Shown piece by piece: positions 9,181-17,926 of a stretch of DNA of 64,000 bases. A model generated the notes under the pieces. That model had not been told where the DNA came from. It worked only from the letters and a program-made list of their open reading frames with translations, and made no database searches. Source of the stretch: Solibaculum_A intestinale (lineage in GTDB: Bacteria > Bacillota > Clostridia > Oscillospirales > Acutalibacteraceae); contig NZ_JBBMFD010000006.1 in assembly GCF_040096205.1 (NCBI RefSeq), positions 70,910 to 134,909 of the forward strand, given 5' to 3'. The translations under genes were made by a program, and so were the position numbers. How positions within the stretch are numbered: position 1 is the stretch's first letter; each line of letters opens with the position of its first letter.

Positions 9181-9224
9181 AGCAGCAGCCGGAAGGGAAA
9201 ATTCCCTTCCGGCTGCTGCTTTTT
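9181..9224 (+). terminator. Strong terminator after the aldolase-like gene
   Basis: A perfect 18-bp stem (9181-9198 with 9203-9220) with a four-base loop is followed by Ts. Confidence 0.92.
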
Positions 9225-9330
9225 AAAGAATGAGACCATGCCGCCGCTTTGTCACGAAAAAGGAAGGCGCTATGAATGCCGAAAAAAGCAGCGGCGAAAA
9301 TATGGGGGCGGCCTTTTTCCTGGAATAAAC

Positions 9331-9366
9331 GAAAAAGAGCGAACCGTTTTAAAAACGGTTCGCTCT
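9331..9366 (-). terminator. Terminator after rpmB
   Basis: Inverted repeat of about 15 bp (9336-9350 with 9352-9366), read on the minus strand into a T-run at 9335-9332. It ends the single-gene rpmB transcript. Confidence 0.85.
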
Positions 9367-9381
9367 CAGCTGTCTGCTTTG

Positions 9382-9570
9382 TTATATCGCACGGGTTACC
9401 TTGCCGGAACGCAAGCAACGGGTGCAGGCATAAATTCTCTTGGGACTGCCTTCGACGATTGCTTTCACGCGTTTGATATTGGGCTTCCACGTCCGATTGG
9501 AACGGCGATGGGAGTGGGAAACCTTAATTCCGAAAGATACATCCTTACCGCAGATGTCGCACTTTGCCAT
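9382..9570 (-). CDS. rpmB: 50S ribosomal protein L28
   Basis: Ribosomal protein L28 of the large subunit, 62 residues, beginning MAKCDICGKDV. A CxxC pair near the N-terminus (Cys4, Cys7) and a second near the C-terminus (CTRC) indicate the zinc-binding form. It is a monocistronic gene on the minus strand between plus-strand neighbours. AAAGGAGGTG lies before the start, and it has its own promoter and terminator. Confidence 0.97.
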   Translation of the reverse strand: MAKCDICGKDVSFGIKVSHSHRRSNRTWKPNIKRVKAIVEGSPKRIYACTRCLRSGKVTRAI

Positions 9571-9906
9571 GTGTCTGCACCTCCTTTAGAACCTCGAGTA
9601 AGTCAACATTGCTATGATAGCAGAAAATGTTACGAAAAGCAAGCGTTTTTTTGCCAATGGACAGAGAGAAATGCATATTTTTTCTTGTCCGCCGTTCCTT
9701 TTTATGGCCCAAAGCGCATAGGGGCGGTGCCCCTGCCCATGATAACAGGAGAAAATGCGGAAACCTGTTTGACAAAATTCATGGTTTCGTTATTGACTTG
9801 CAGGGAAGAGTATTGTAGGCTTAGAGGGAAAATTTCTCAAATTAAGCGACGGAATTTCCTGGGGAAAGCAGGGCGCCGTTTGATTTTTCGGTCAGGTGAG
9901 GAGAGC
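9571..9906. other. Divergent intergenic region between rpmB and the YfhO gene
   Basis: This 336-bp gap holds the rpmB promoter and ribosome site at its left end. A TTGACA hexamer (9769-9774) overlaps the right arm of a small hairpin AACAGG-N14-CCTGTT (9745-9770), but no good -10 box lies 17 bp from it, so the start site for the YfhO gene is not clear. No reading frame with family features is visible. Confidence 0.5.
9614..9642 (-). promoter_or_regulatory. Promoter for rpmB
   Basis: On the minus strand TTGCTT (9642-9637) and TATCAT (9619-9614) are separated by 17 bp, about 45 bp before the rpmB start. Confidence 0.6.
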
Positions 9907-12597
9907 ATGAAACCGTTGAGACGAAAAGAAATTTGGCCGAATGCGGCTACCTATACGTTGTCTTTCCTGCTGCCCGCGGCAGTGTTGCTTGCCGCCTACG
10001 CGGTGTTCGGCGTTTTTCCCTTTGGGGAAAAGTCGGTTCTGGTCACCGACATGAGCCAGCAATATGTAGATTTCCATTCCTGGCTCTACGATGCGGTCAA
10101 GGGTGGGGACAGCCTGTTCTTCAGCTGGAATACCGGCATGGGTATGAACCTGACGGGGATTTTCAGCTTTTACCTGGCAAGTCCCTTTTCCCTGTTGGTG
10201 CTGCTGTTTGAGCGCACTCAGGTGCAGGATGCGCTCTTTTTCATCACCCTGCTCAAGGCAGCCTGCGCGGGGCTTACCTTCAGCATATTTGCCAAACGGA
10301 TCCTCGGCTTAAGGAACGCCAAAAATGTGACCTTCTCGGTGATGTACGCCGCTATGAGTTATGTGGTGGTCTATGCGCTCAACATCATGTGGCTCGACGG
10401 GGTGATTCTGCTTCCGCTGGTCGCCCTTTCCCTGCACAGTCTGATGGAGAAGAAACGGATGGCTCCTTTCACTATCTGCATGACCCTGTGCTTTTTGACC
10501 CAGTTTTACATCGGATTTATGATCGCCATTTTTTCCACTATCTATCTGGTCAGTGAACTGCTGCGCAAAAAGGGGCTGACCCTGCGGGAATTCTGGAATC
10601 GGTTCTGGCGGTTTGCCCTGAGTGGGATTCTGGCCGCCGGGATGGCGGCCGTGCTGCTTGTCCCTACCTATCTTTCCCTTCAATACGTTTATTACTATAT
10701 TGAAACCGGCAGCGTGGGTCCTATGGTCCTCAATCCCCTGGACGTGCTGGGAAAACTGTTTTTCGGCAGTTATGACACCATTACCTACGGTCTGCCCAAT
10801 CTCTTCTGCGGTATGCTGACCCTGCTTCTGCTTCCCCTCTATTTCTTAAATCGTAACATCGAAAAGCGGGACAAATGGGTATCCGCCGGCGTTCTAGCCG
10901 TGTTTTTCATCAGCATGATGGTCTGGCCTATCAACCTGTTCTGGCACGGCGGGGACGAGCCCACTTGGTTTCCCTACCGGTATACCTTCGCGGTCTGCTT
11001 TTATATGCTGCTGCTGGCCGTCAAGGCGGTTCGCAACCTGGACGGCGTTACCTGGCGGCACGTGGCCGTCAGCTTTGCCGCCCCCTCCGCCTTCGCGGCC
11101 CTCATGCTGCTTGTGACCAGCTCCGACTGGCTTTACGACACCATGGACGGGCTGGGGCTCAAAGTGCTGCTGCCCAATACCCGCACCGATGTGACTGTCA
11201 AAGTGGTGGCGGTTTCAGCGGTGCTGCTGGCTCTCTATGGAGGGGCGGTTTTGCTTATGAAATACCGGCCCCGTATGAGAAAGATGGTATGCGTGGGGCT
11301 GTGCCTGCTTGTGAGCGTGGAGATGTTTGCAAACGCAAGCGAGCTCATCCGGTCCATTGACCGGGAGCTTCCTTACGACAACCACAGCAAATACGAAAAC
11401 CATCTTCGTATTACCGGAGAAGCGGTGCAGGCAGTCAAGGAGATGGACGACGGCTGGTACCGCCTGGAAAACCACGACATGCGAAACGCCAACGACGCGT
11501 TGTCTCTGGATTACAACGGCATCGCTCATTACAGCTCCTTTACCAATCAGAAAACCTCCCGCTTTGTCAATCACCTGGGAATGGTGTCCAACGTCCAGAA
11601 CCGGTTTTGGCGGTATTACGGGGCTTCCACGGTAACCGATTCTCTTTTCGGCGTCAAGTACGTGCTGGGAAGCGACGAACGCCGGGCGGGTTTTACTCAG
11701 CTAAAATCCCTGGAAAGCGGAAAACACGTCTATCAAAACGAAAACGCCCTGTCTTTGGGATACATGGTAGATTCCTCTTTGCAGGACTTTACCTATGATC
11801 CGGAGGAATACGACCCCTGCAAGCTGCAAAACGAGCTGCTTTGCGCTATGACCGGTGAAAATAAGCCCGTTTACACGCGCATCCCTCTGCAGGAAGCCAT
11901 CCCTTCCGACAACCTGAAGATTACCGGACAGGGAGAGTGGGACTATATTGAGTCCCAAAACGGCTATGCCGGTACCATGCGCTACCGCTTTGTCAATCCC
12001 AAATCCCAGAACCTGTGCTTTTCTATCAAGAGCGCCGGCCTTTCCGATACCTCCACGGTCTATGTAAATGGCATACCCCTCAACGGAACGGGATATGACT
12101 TTATCGGCCTGATGGACTTGGGGTATTTTGAAGCCGGAGAAGAAGTGGTCGTCAGCTTTTCCATCAATCGTTCTCCTGTTATGCTCCAGGCGCCCCTATT
12201 GTACGGCTTCGATGCCGACCGGTTCTCCGCCATGTGCGGGATGCTCAAGGGGCACCAGATGTTTGCCATCGAGGAAGGCAATTCTTCTATCAAGGGCAGG
12301 GTGGACGCAGGCGAGGGCGGCCTTCTCTTTACTTCCATTCCCGCCGACCCTGGCTTCTCGGTCACTGTGGACGGAGAACCTGCGCAGCTTGTACGGATTG
12401 CGGATGCGTTTTTGGCGGTAAATCTCACCGCCGGGGAACATGAAATAGAATTTACCTTTGTGCCGCAGGGCCTCCCACTCGGCGGGATCGTTTCCGTTGT
12501 TTCTCTGGCGGCGGGAGCCGTGATTCTTTGGTGCAACGATACCGGGCGCTTTGCGCCCGGCCGGAAACGGAGAAAACGGACCGCGAAAGGTGGTTGA
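9907..12597 (+). CDS. YfhO family membrane glycosyltransferase-like protein
   Basis: An 896-residue polytopic membrane protein. About a dozen hydrophobic segments occupy residues 15-480, with the early motif DMSQQY near 46-51 and SWNTGMGMNL near 75 that are typical of YfhO proteins, a GT-C fold family. A long extracytoplasmic region follows and one more membrane segment lies near residue 865. In Bacillus and Listeria, YfhO-type proteins put sugars on cell-wall teichoic acids using lipid-linked sugar donors; the same role here is inferred. The ATG at 9907 follows GGTGAGGAG. Longer in-frame extensions cross the opposite-strand rpmB gene and were rejected. Confidence 0.85.
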   Translation: MKPLRRKEIWPNAATYTLSFLLPAAVLLAAYAVFGVFPFGEKSVLVTDMSQQYVDFHSWLYDAVKGGDSLFFSWNTGMGMNLTGIFSFYLASPFSLLVLLFERTQVQDALFFITLLKAACAGLTFSIFAKRILGLRNAKNVTFSVMYAAMSYVVVYALNIMWLDGVILLPLVALSLHSLMEKKRMAPFTICMTLCFLTQFYIGFMIAIFSTIYLVSELLRKKGLTLREFWNRFWRFALSGILAAGMAAVLLVPTYLSLQYVYYYIETGSVGPMVLNPLDVLGKLFFGSYDTITYGLPNLFCGMLTLLLLPLYFLNRNIEKRDKWVSAGVLAVFFISMMVWPINLFWHGGDEPTWFPYRYTFAVCFYMLLLAVKAVRNLDGVTWRHVAVSFAAPSAFAALMLLVTSSDWLYDTMDGLGLKVLLPNTRTDVTVKVVAVSAVLLALYGGAVLLMKYRPRMRKMVCVGLCLLVSVEMFANASELIRSIDRELPYDNHSKYENHLRITGEAVQAVKEMDDGWYRLENHDMRNANDALSLDYNGIAHYSSFTNQKTSRFVNHLGMVSNVQNRFWRYYGASTVTDSLFGVKYVLGSDERRAGFTQLKSLESGKHVYQNENALSLGYMVDSSLQDFTYDPEEYDPCKLQNELLCAMTGENKPVYTRIPLQEAIPSDNLKITGQGEWDYIESQNGYAGTMRYRFVNPKSQNLCFSIKSAGLSDTSTVYVNGIPLNGTGYDFIGLMDLGYFEAGEEVVVSFSINRSPVMLQAPLLYGFDADRFSAMCGMLKGHQMFAIEEGNSSIKGRVDAGEGGLLFTSIPADPGFSVTVDGEPAQLVRIADAFLAVNLTAGEHEIEFTFVPQGLPLGGIVSVVSLAAGAVILWCNDTGRFAPGRKRRKRTAKGG

Positions 12598-12661
12598 CGC
12601 TATTGGTATAGAAGCGGCACGTTTGCGTGTAAATATTATTGACTTTTTCGCGTAAAATCTC

Positions 12662-12690
12662 TTGTATTTCGTATTTGGGTGTGGTATAAT
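12662..12690 (+). promoter_or_regulatory. Extended -10 promoter for the NfeD/SPFH module
   Basis: TTGTAT (12662-12667), 17-bp spacer and TATAAT (12685-12690) preceded by TGG, which makes an extended -10. Confidence 0.8.
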
Positions 12691-12779
12691 CGTGCCATAG
12701 CGCAGAAGGCCGGGAATAAACCGGCTGCGTGAATGCATATGCATGAGAATCATCGTTCCTGGAAGGAGGGAGAGGCTGG

Positions 12780-13232
12780 ATGGATGTTTTCGCAATTGTC
12801 TGGCTGGTCGCCATTCTTGTTCTGGCCCTGGTAGAGGCGGGGACCACCCAGTTGGTCGCCATTTGGTTTGTGGTGGGCAGCGTGGGCGCGTTTGTTGCAA
12901 ACCTGTTTAACACCCCGCTTTGGGTGCAGTTGATTGTGTTTGTTGCCGTATCCATTCTGTCGCTGGCTCTGACCCGGCCGTTTTTGAAAAAGTACCTGGC
13001 CGTCAAAAAGGTCAGCACCAACGCCGACCGATACGTGGGGGAGACCGCCGTGGTTACCGATGCCATTGACAATTCCCTTGCCAAAGGACAGGTGAAGGTG
13101 CTTGGCAGCATTTGGACTGCCCGGTCCGCCGACGGCTCGGCCATCGCCGAGGGAGCCAGGGTCAGGGTGGAGGCCATTGACGGGGTCAAGCTGATTGTGG
13201 TGCCGGTGGAGGACGAAGGACCGCAGAAATAA
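12780..13232 (+). CDS. NfeD family membrane protein
   Basis: A 150-residue short NfeD protein: two to three membrane segments in residues 4-66, then a soluble OB-fold domain (about 85-145, with GETAVV and GARVRVEAIDGVKLIV). NfeD proteins pair with SPFH/stomatin proteins in membrane microdomains; such a partner is encoded 370 bp downstream. GGAAGGAGGGAG lies before the ATG. The large serine-protease part found in long NfeD forms is absent. Confidence 0.9.
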   Translation: MDVFAIVWLVAILVLALVEAGTTQLVAIWFVVGSVGAFVANLFNTPLWVQLIVFVAVSILSLALTRPFLKKYLAVKKVSTNADRYVGETAVVTDAIDNSLAKGQVKVLGSIWTARSADGSAIAEGARVRVEAIDGVKLIVVPVEDEGPQK

Positions 13233-13301
13233 GAGGAAGATTTCTCTGGACCCGTCTGACCTGGGTCAGCTGTGGGTGCATCCCCTAAGGAGGAAGCGAA
13301 C

Positions 13302-13514
13302 ATGGGGTGGAGCATAGCGCTTGGTATCATTTGTATTCTTATCGGTCTGTTCCTGTTTTTAAAGCCTCAGTGGTTTTGGGCGGTCACGGAGCGGTGGAAA
13401 TCCTACCGGGCGGAGGAACCGTCCGACTGGTACCGGATGAGCACCAAAGCGGGCGGTGTTCTCTTTATGGCTATGGGTATTGTGTTTGCTCTTCTGCCGC
13501 TGGTATTGCGGTAG
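13302..13514 (+). CDS. Small two-helix membrane protein, possibly DUF6199-like
   Basis: A 70-residue protein with hydrophobic helices at about 3-21 and 48-68 separated by a charged loop containing PQWFWAVTERWKSYRAEEPSDWY. The W-P-x-W / E-x-W-K pattern resembles DUF6199 proteins, but that match is from memory and weak. It begins at the ATG after AAGGAGG (13287-13293) and sits between the NfeD and SPFH genes, so a role at the same membrane site is possible. The function is not known. Confidence 0.7.
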   Translation: MGWSIALGIICILIGLFLFLKPQWFWAVTERWKSYRAEEPSDWYRMSTKAGGVLFMAMGIVFALLPLVLR

Positions 13515-13599
13515 AAAGGGCGGCTGTTTTCTCTTTGTCGCAATCAGGCCGTTTTCAAAGGACGGTCTGTAAAAAGAACGTGCAATTTAGGAGGGTATT

Positions 13600-14511
13600 A
13601 TGGATTTCGTCATTTATGTTGTCATTGCTCTTGTGGTTCTGGCGCTCATCATTCTGATTGCAAACATCAAAATTGTACCCCAGGCCAATGCCTATGTGGT
13701 GGAGCGTCTGGGCGCGTACAAATCCACATGGGGTACGGGCATTCATTGGAAGGTTCCGTTTGTGGAGCGCATTGCCAAGAAGGTTTCCCTCAAGGAGCAG
13801 GTGGTGGATTTTCCGCCCCAGCCGGTCATCACCAAGGATAACGTCACCATGCAGATCGACACGGTTATTTATTACCAGATTACCGACGCAAAGCTGTATG
13901 CTTACGGCGTGGAGCGGCCTCTTTCCGCCATTGAGAACCTGTCCGCCACCACCCTGCGTAACATCATCGGTGAAATGGAACTCGACCACACACTGACTTC
14001 CCGCGACGTGATCAACTCCAAGATCCGCGTCATCCTTGACGAGGCTACCGACGCCTGGGGCATCAAGGTCAACCGTGTAGAGCTCAAAAACATCCTCCCG
14101 CCCCGGGAGATTCAGGACGCCATGGAGAAGCAGATGAAAGCCGAGCGGGAACGCCGCGAAGCGATTCTCCGGGCGGAAGGCGAGAAGCGCAGCGAGATTC
14201 TTGTGGCTGAGGGCCACAAGGAAGCGGCCATTCTGCGGGCCGACGCAGTGAAGGAAACCAAAATCCGCGAGGCGGAGGGCGAGGCTCAGGCAATCATGAA
14301 GGTGCAGGAAGCTCTGGCCGACTCCATCAAGCTGTTAAACCAAGCGTCCCCGTCCGAGCAGGTCATCGCCATCAAGAGCCTGGAGGCTTTCGGCAAGGCG
14401 GCCGACGGTAAGGCCACTAAGATCATCATTCCGTCCCAGATCCAGGGCCTGGCGGGCCTGGTGACCTCCATTGGAGAACTGGCCAAGAATGATGTGCAAC
14501 TGAAACAATAA
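13600..14511 (+). CDS. SPFH/Band 7 (stomatin-like, QmcA/FloT-type) protein
   Basis: A 303-residue membrane-anchored scaffold protein. It has one N-terminal helix (about 3-24), an SPFH domain (about 25-185, including VPQANAYVVERLGAY), and an alanine/glutamate-rich coiled coil (about 170-245) used for oligomer formation. Together with the NfeD protein upstream it forms the usual stomatin operon partner system that organises membrane domains. AGGAGGG lies before the ATG. No terminator hairpin directly follows; the purE leader promoter starts 75 bp later. Confidence 0.93.
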   Translation: MDFVIYVVIALVVLALIILIANIKIVPQANAYVVERLGAYKSTWGTGIHWKVPFVERIAKKVSLKEQVVDFPPQPVITKDNVTMQIDTVIYYQITDAKLYAYGVERPLSAIENLSATTLRNIIGEMELDHTLTSRDVINSKIRVILDEATDAWGIKVNRVELKNILPPREIQDAMEKQMKAERERREAILRAEGEKRSEILVAEGHKEAAILRADAVKETKIREAEGEAQAIMKVQEALADSIKLLNQASPSEQVIAIKSLEAFGKAADGKATKIIIPSQIQGLAGLVTSIGELAKNDVQLKQ

Positions 14512-14585
14512 TGCACAAAAGAAGAAACTATTTTCGGCCCTTATGCTGATAACTACACAAAATTTACGATTCGTTGGCGGATTCC

Positions 14586-14614
14586 TTGAATTTGGTCGAA
14601 AAATCGTATAAAAT
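14586..14614 (+). promoter_or_regulatory. Promoter for the purE leader and purine operon
   Basis: TTGAAT (14586-14591) and TAAAAT (14609-14614) with a 17-bp spacer. It lies about 215 bp before purE, leaving a long leader. Confidence 0.65.
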
Positions 14615-14620
14615 AGCAGG

Positions 14621-14790
14621 TAGAAAACAGTGTGGGGTGGCGAAACCGTGCTCAAAAACGTTTGTTTTGTATGTGGCAGGAGACATCCCACGGGTCGTGT
14701 GTCCATTTTTGCCGCCTCGGACAGACCATAGCGTTGGAAAGAAGATAAGGCTGCGTCGATTTTATGCGTCGCAGCCTTCCTGTTTGTTTT
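14621..14790 (+). ncRNA. Structured leader or small RNA upstream of purE, possibly 6S RNA
   Basis: A transcript from the promoter at 14586-14614 would run about 170 nt to a terminator at 14747-14790 without an obvious reading frame. Pairings I can draw include GGTC/GACC enclosing TGTCC/GGACA (within 14694-14727) and a GTGG/CCAC hairpin around 14670-14690. In Clostridia the region in front of purE is a known site for 6S RNA genes, which suggests that identity; I cannot confirm the 6S fold by eye. I looked for purine and ZTP riboswitch cores and did not find their conserved bases. Confidence 0.4.
14747..14790 (+). terminator. Terminator in the purE leader
   Basis: A 9-bp GC-rich stem (14747-14755 with 14770-14778) and a T-rich tail (14780-14790), 39 bp before purE. 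It would end a leader RNA or act as an attenuator of the purine operon. Confidence 0.7.
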
Positions 14791-14828
14791 TGAGGCGGAC
14801 AGGCTTTGGAGAAAAGGAGAGAAGGACG

Positions 14829-15335
14829 ATGCAGCAAACGAAAAAGGTAGCCGTCATCATGGGAAGTGACAGCGATTTGCCGGTGGTGTCCGCCGCCGTC
14901 AAGCAGCTCAAGGAATTCGGCATCCCGGTGGAGGCCCATGTCATGTCCGCCCACCGCACCCCGGCCCAGGCGATGGCCTTCGCGTCGAACGCGAAAGACA
15001 ACGGTTTCGGCGTGATTATTGCCGCGGCGGGGAAGGCCGCCCATTTGGCGGGCGTGCTGGCCGCCCATACCACCTTGCCGGTCATCGGCATTCCGATCAA
15101 ATCTTCCACGCTTGACGGGCTCGACGCGCTGCTTGCCACCGTGCAGATGCCAAGCGGTATCCCGGTGGCCACCGTCGCCATTGACGGGGCGAAGAACGCG
15201 GCCATCCTGGCCGCCCAGATACTGGCCTTGTCCGACGAAGGGGTGGCCGAAAAGCTTACCGCCATGAAGAAGGACATGACCGAAGGCGTGCTCAAAAAGG
15301 ACGCGGCGCTTGAGGGAAAGCTCGCTGCCCTGTAA
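14829..15335 (+). CDS. purE: N5-carboxyaminoimidazole ribonucleotide mutase PurE
   Basis: Purine biosynthesis enzyme that moves the carboxylate of N5-CAIR to carbon 4 of the imidazole; 168 residues. GSDSD at 12-16 and SAHRTP at 40-45 (with the active-site His42) are present, followed by GKAAHLAGVLAAHTTLPVIG, as in clostridial enzymes. No purK is in this window. The ATG follows GGAGAGAAGG. It is first in the purE-F-M-N-H-D operon; purF starts 53 bp later. Confidence 0.96.
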   Translation: MQQTKKVAVIMGSDSDLPVVSAAVKQLKEFGIPVEAHVMSAHRTPAQAMAFASNAKDNGFGVIIAAAGKAAHLAGVLAAHTTLPVIGIPIKSSTLDGLDALLATVQMPSGIPVATVAIDGAKNAAILAAQILALSDEGVAEKLTAMKKDMTEGVLKKDAALEGKLAAL

Positions 15336-15388
15336 GCCGGATGCGGGAACGTAAGAAACCCAGGACGAAACGGATAAGGAGTGTTAGC

Positions 15389-16807
15389 ATGGCGCACAAG
15401 CCTCACGAAGAATGCGGACTATTTGGGATTTACAACAAAGACGGATTGCAGGTGGCGGAGGAGACCTATCTGGCCCTCTATGCCTTGCAGCACCGGGGCC
15501 AGGAAAGCGCGGGCATTGCGGTCAACGACGGCGGCGTCATCACCGTCCATAAGGACATGGGGCTCGTGCCCGACGTGTTCGACGAAAAGACCATCAAGAA
15601 GCTGGGAAGCGGGCAGCTGGCCATCGGCCACGTGCGCTATTCCCCCAGCGACAAGCTGGAGAGGGCGAACTCTCAGCCGCTGGTGATGCGCTATGTCAAG
15701 GGGACCCTTGCCATCGGCCACAACGGCAGCATTGTGAACATTCCTGAGCTCAAAAAGGAGCTGGAATACGGCGGCGCCATCTTCCAGACCTCCTGCGACG
15801 CAGAGATCATCGCCTATATCATCGCCCGGGAGCGGCTCAACGCCGGTTCCATCGAGCAGGCGCTGGTCAACACCATGAAAAAGCTCAAGGGCGCCTATTC
15901 CCTTGTCATGATGTCCCCCAAGAAGCTCATCGCCGCCAGAGATCCTCAAGGTTTCCGGCCACTGTGCATCGGCAAAATCGGGGAAAGCTACTGCTTCGCG
16001 TCGGAGACCTGCGCACTGACCTCTCTGGGCGCCGATTATGTGCGCGATGTGGAGCCCGGTGAGGTGGTAGTGGTGGATGAAAACGGCCTTCGCAGCCTCA
16101 AAGACCACTGCGGCCAGAAGTCGTCTTTGTGTATTTTTGAGTTTGTCTATTTCGCCCGGCCCGACTCGGTTATCGACGGCCAGAGCGTGCATTTTGCCCG
16201 CCAGAACGCGGGACGTATCCTGGCTCAGGAGCATCCAGTGGAAGCGGACCTGGTTATGGGCGTGCCCGACTCGGGGCTGGACGCGGCTCTGGGATATTCT
16301 TATGAATCGGGGATTCCCTACGGCATGGGCTTTGTGAAGAACCGGTATATAGGCCGCACCTTTATCCAGGAAACCCAGAAGCAGCGGGAGCGCTCGGTGA
16401 GCATCAAGCTGGGAGCTTTGGGCGCGGCGGTCAAGGGCAAGCGAGTGGTACTGGTGGACGATTCCATCGTCCGCGGCACTACCTGCGCGAATATCGTAGC
16501 CAACCTGCGGGCGGCAGGCGCGAAAGAGGTACATATGCGCATCTCCTCTCCGCCTTTTATGCACCCGTGCTACTTCGGAACCGACATCAGCTCCCGGGAG
16601 CACCTGATTGCATGTAAGATGTCCATCGACGAAATTCGTGACCACATCGGCGCGGATTCCCTGGGGTACTTGAGCATCGAAGGGGTGCACGCCATCGCCA
16701 AGGAGTCGAACCTCAGTATGTGCGACGCCTGTTTCACCGGCCGGTATCCCATTGAGGTGCCCGACGAGATGCCCAAGGATAAATACGATCAGAAAATAAA
16801 GGCGTAA
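15389..16807 (+). CDS. purF: Amidophosphoribosyltransferase PurF
   Basis: First committed enzyme of de novo purine synthesis: transfers ammonia from glutamine to PRPP. The 472-residue protein begins MAHKPHEE followed by Cys9, the N-terminal nucleophile after an eight-residue propeptide, so self-cleavage is expected. It is the Bacillus type with a [4Fe-4S] cluster: cysteines in CIFEFVYF, HPCYF and CDAC are in the expected order. The PRPP loop VVLVDDSIVRGTT is intact. In the family it is inhibited by purine nucleotides. Confidence 0.97.
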   Translation: MAHKPHEECGLFGIYNKDGLQVAEETYLALYALQHRGQESAGIAVNDGGVITVHKDMGLVPDVFDEKTIKKLGSGQLAIGHVRYSPSDKLERANSQPLVMRYVKGTLAIGHNGSIVNIPELKKELEYGGAIFQTSCDAEIIAYIIARERLNAGSIEQALVNTMKKLKGAYSLVMMSPKKLIAARDPQGFRPLCIGKIGESYCFASETCALTSLGADYVRDVEPGEVVVVDENGLRSLKDHCGQKSSLCIFEFVYFARPDSVIDGQSVHFARQNAGRILAQEHPVEADLVMGVPDSGLDAALGYSYESGIPYGMGFVKNRYIGRTFIQETQKQRERSVSIKLGALGAAVKGKRVVLVDDSIVRGTTCANIVANLRAAGAKEVHMRISSPPFMHPCYFGTDISSREHLIACKMSIDEIRDHIGADSLGYLSIEGVHAIAKESNLSMCDACFTGRYPIEVPDEMPKDKYDQKIKA

Positions 16808-16894
16808 GCCCAAAATAAGCGATACGGCGGCGGTTGCCGTTTGACTATGAGAGACTGGCGGCAAAGGAAGGCCGCCGGGGAAATGGTGGTAGGA

Positions 16895-17926
16895 ATGAAC
16901 AGTTTTTCGGACAGCTACAAGGCGGCGGGCGTTGACGTGACCGCCGGCTACAAAGCGGTGGAATTGATGAAATCCCACGTGGCGCGCACGAAGATTCCGG
17001 GCGTGCTGTCGGGCATCGGCGGCTTCGGCGGCCTGTTTGAGCCGGATTTGAGCGGTGTAAAAAACCCGGTGCTGGTCTCCGGTACCGACGGGGTAGGCAC
17101 CAAGCTGAAGATCGCGTTTTTGCTGGATAAGCACGACACCGTCGGCATCGACTGCGTGGCCATGTGCGTCAACGACGTGGTCTGCTCGGGCGCGAAGCCC
17201 CTTTTCTTCCTGGATTACATTGCCGTGGGCCGCAACGTTCCCGAACGGGTGGCGGCCATCGTCTCCGGCGTGGCGGAAGGCTGCGTGCAGGCGGGGTGCG
17301 CCCTTATCGGCGGCGAAACGGCGGAAATGCCCGGCTTTTACCCGGTGGACGAATACGATTTGGCTGGCTTCTCGGTAGGAATGGTGGACAAGGACAGGAT
17401 TGTCGACGGGAGCAAGGTAAAACCTGGGGACGTGCTCATCGGCGTGTCCTCCTCGGGCGTGCATTCCAACGGCTTCTCCCTGGTGCGCAAGATCTTCCAT
17501 GTGGGCGAGCAGAACCTGAACCTGCATGTGGAGGAACTGGGCAAGACCCTGGGCGAGGAGCTGCTGACTCCCACGAAGATTTACGTCAAACCCCTCTTAA
17601 AGCTCATGGAGGAATGCGACGTGCATGCTGTTTCTCACATCACCGGCGGCGGTTTTTATGAGAACATCCCGCGTATGCTCCGTCCCGGCCAGATGGCCCG
17701 CATTGAAAAAGCAGCCGTGCCGGTGCTGCCCATCTTCCATGTGCTCCAGCGTACCGGCGGCGTGCCTGAGCGGGACATGTTCAACACCTTCAACATGGGC
17801 GTGGGTCTGTGCATCGCCCTGCCGGCCGACGAAGCGGATAAGGCGATTTCCGTGCTCAAGGAAGCGGGCGAGAACGCCTGCGCCCTTGGCGAAGTGAAGG
17901 ACGGCGAGGGTGTCGAGCTATGCTAA
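16895..17926 (+). CDS. purM: Phosphoribosylformylglycinamidine cyclo-ligase (AIR synthetase)
   Basis: Purine pathway ATP-dependent cyclase that makes aminoimidazole ribonucleotide; about 343 residues. The family start SDSYKAAGVDV follows the chosen ATG; GTDGVGTKLK and HITGGGFYEN are conserved. The exact start is uncertain: ATGs at 16883 and 16847 are in frame, and AAGGAAG at 16864-16870 is better spaced for 16883. The end overlaps purN by seven bases. Confidence 0.95.
   Translation: MNSFSDSYKAAGVDVTAGYKAVELMKSHVARTKIPGVLSGIGGFGGLFEPDLSGVKNPVLVSGTDGVGTKLKIAFLLDKHDTVGIDCVAMCVNDVVCSGAKPLFFLDYIAVGRNVPERVAAIVSGVAEGCVQAGCALIGGETAEMPGFYPVDEYDLAGFSVGMVDKDRIVDGSKVKPGDVLIGVSSSGVHSNGFSLVRKIFHVGEQNLNLHVEELGKTLGEELLTPTKIYVKPLLKLMEECDVHAVSHITGGGFYENIPRMLRPGQMARIEKAAVPVLPIFHVLQRTGGVPERDMFNTFNMGVGLCIALPADEADKAISVLKEAGENACALGEVKDGEGVELC

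Noticed and set aside
14621..14790. A purine or ZTP riboswitch before purE
   Set aside because: The conserved core bases of both classes are missing; only generic hairpins are visible.
15419..17527. A long open frame (about 700 codons) on the minus strand across purF and purM
   Set aside because: It is antisense to two certain enzymes, has no family features, and reflects GC-rich codon bias in the plus strand.
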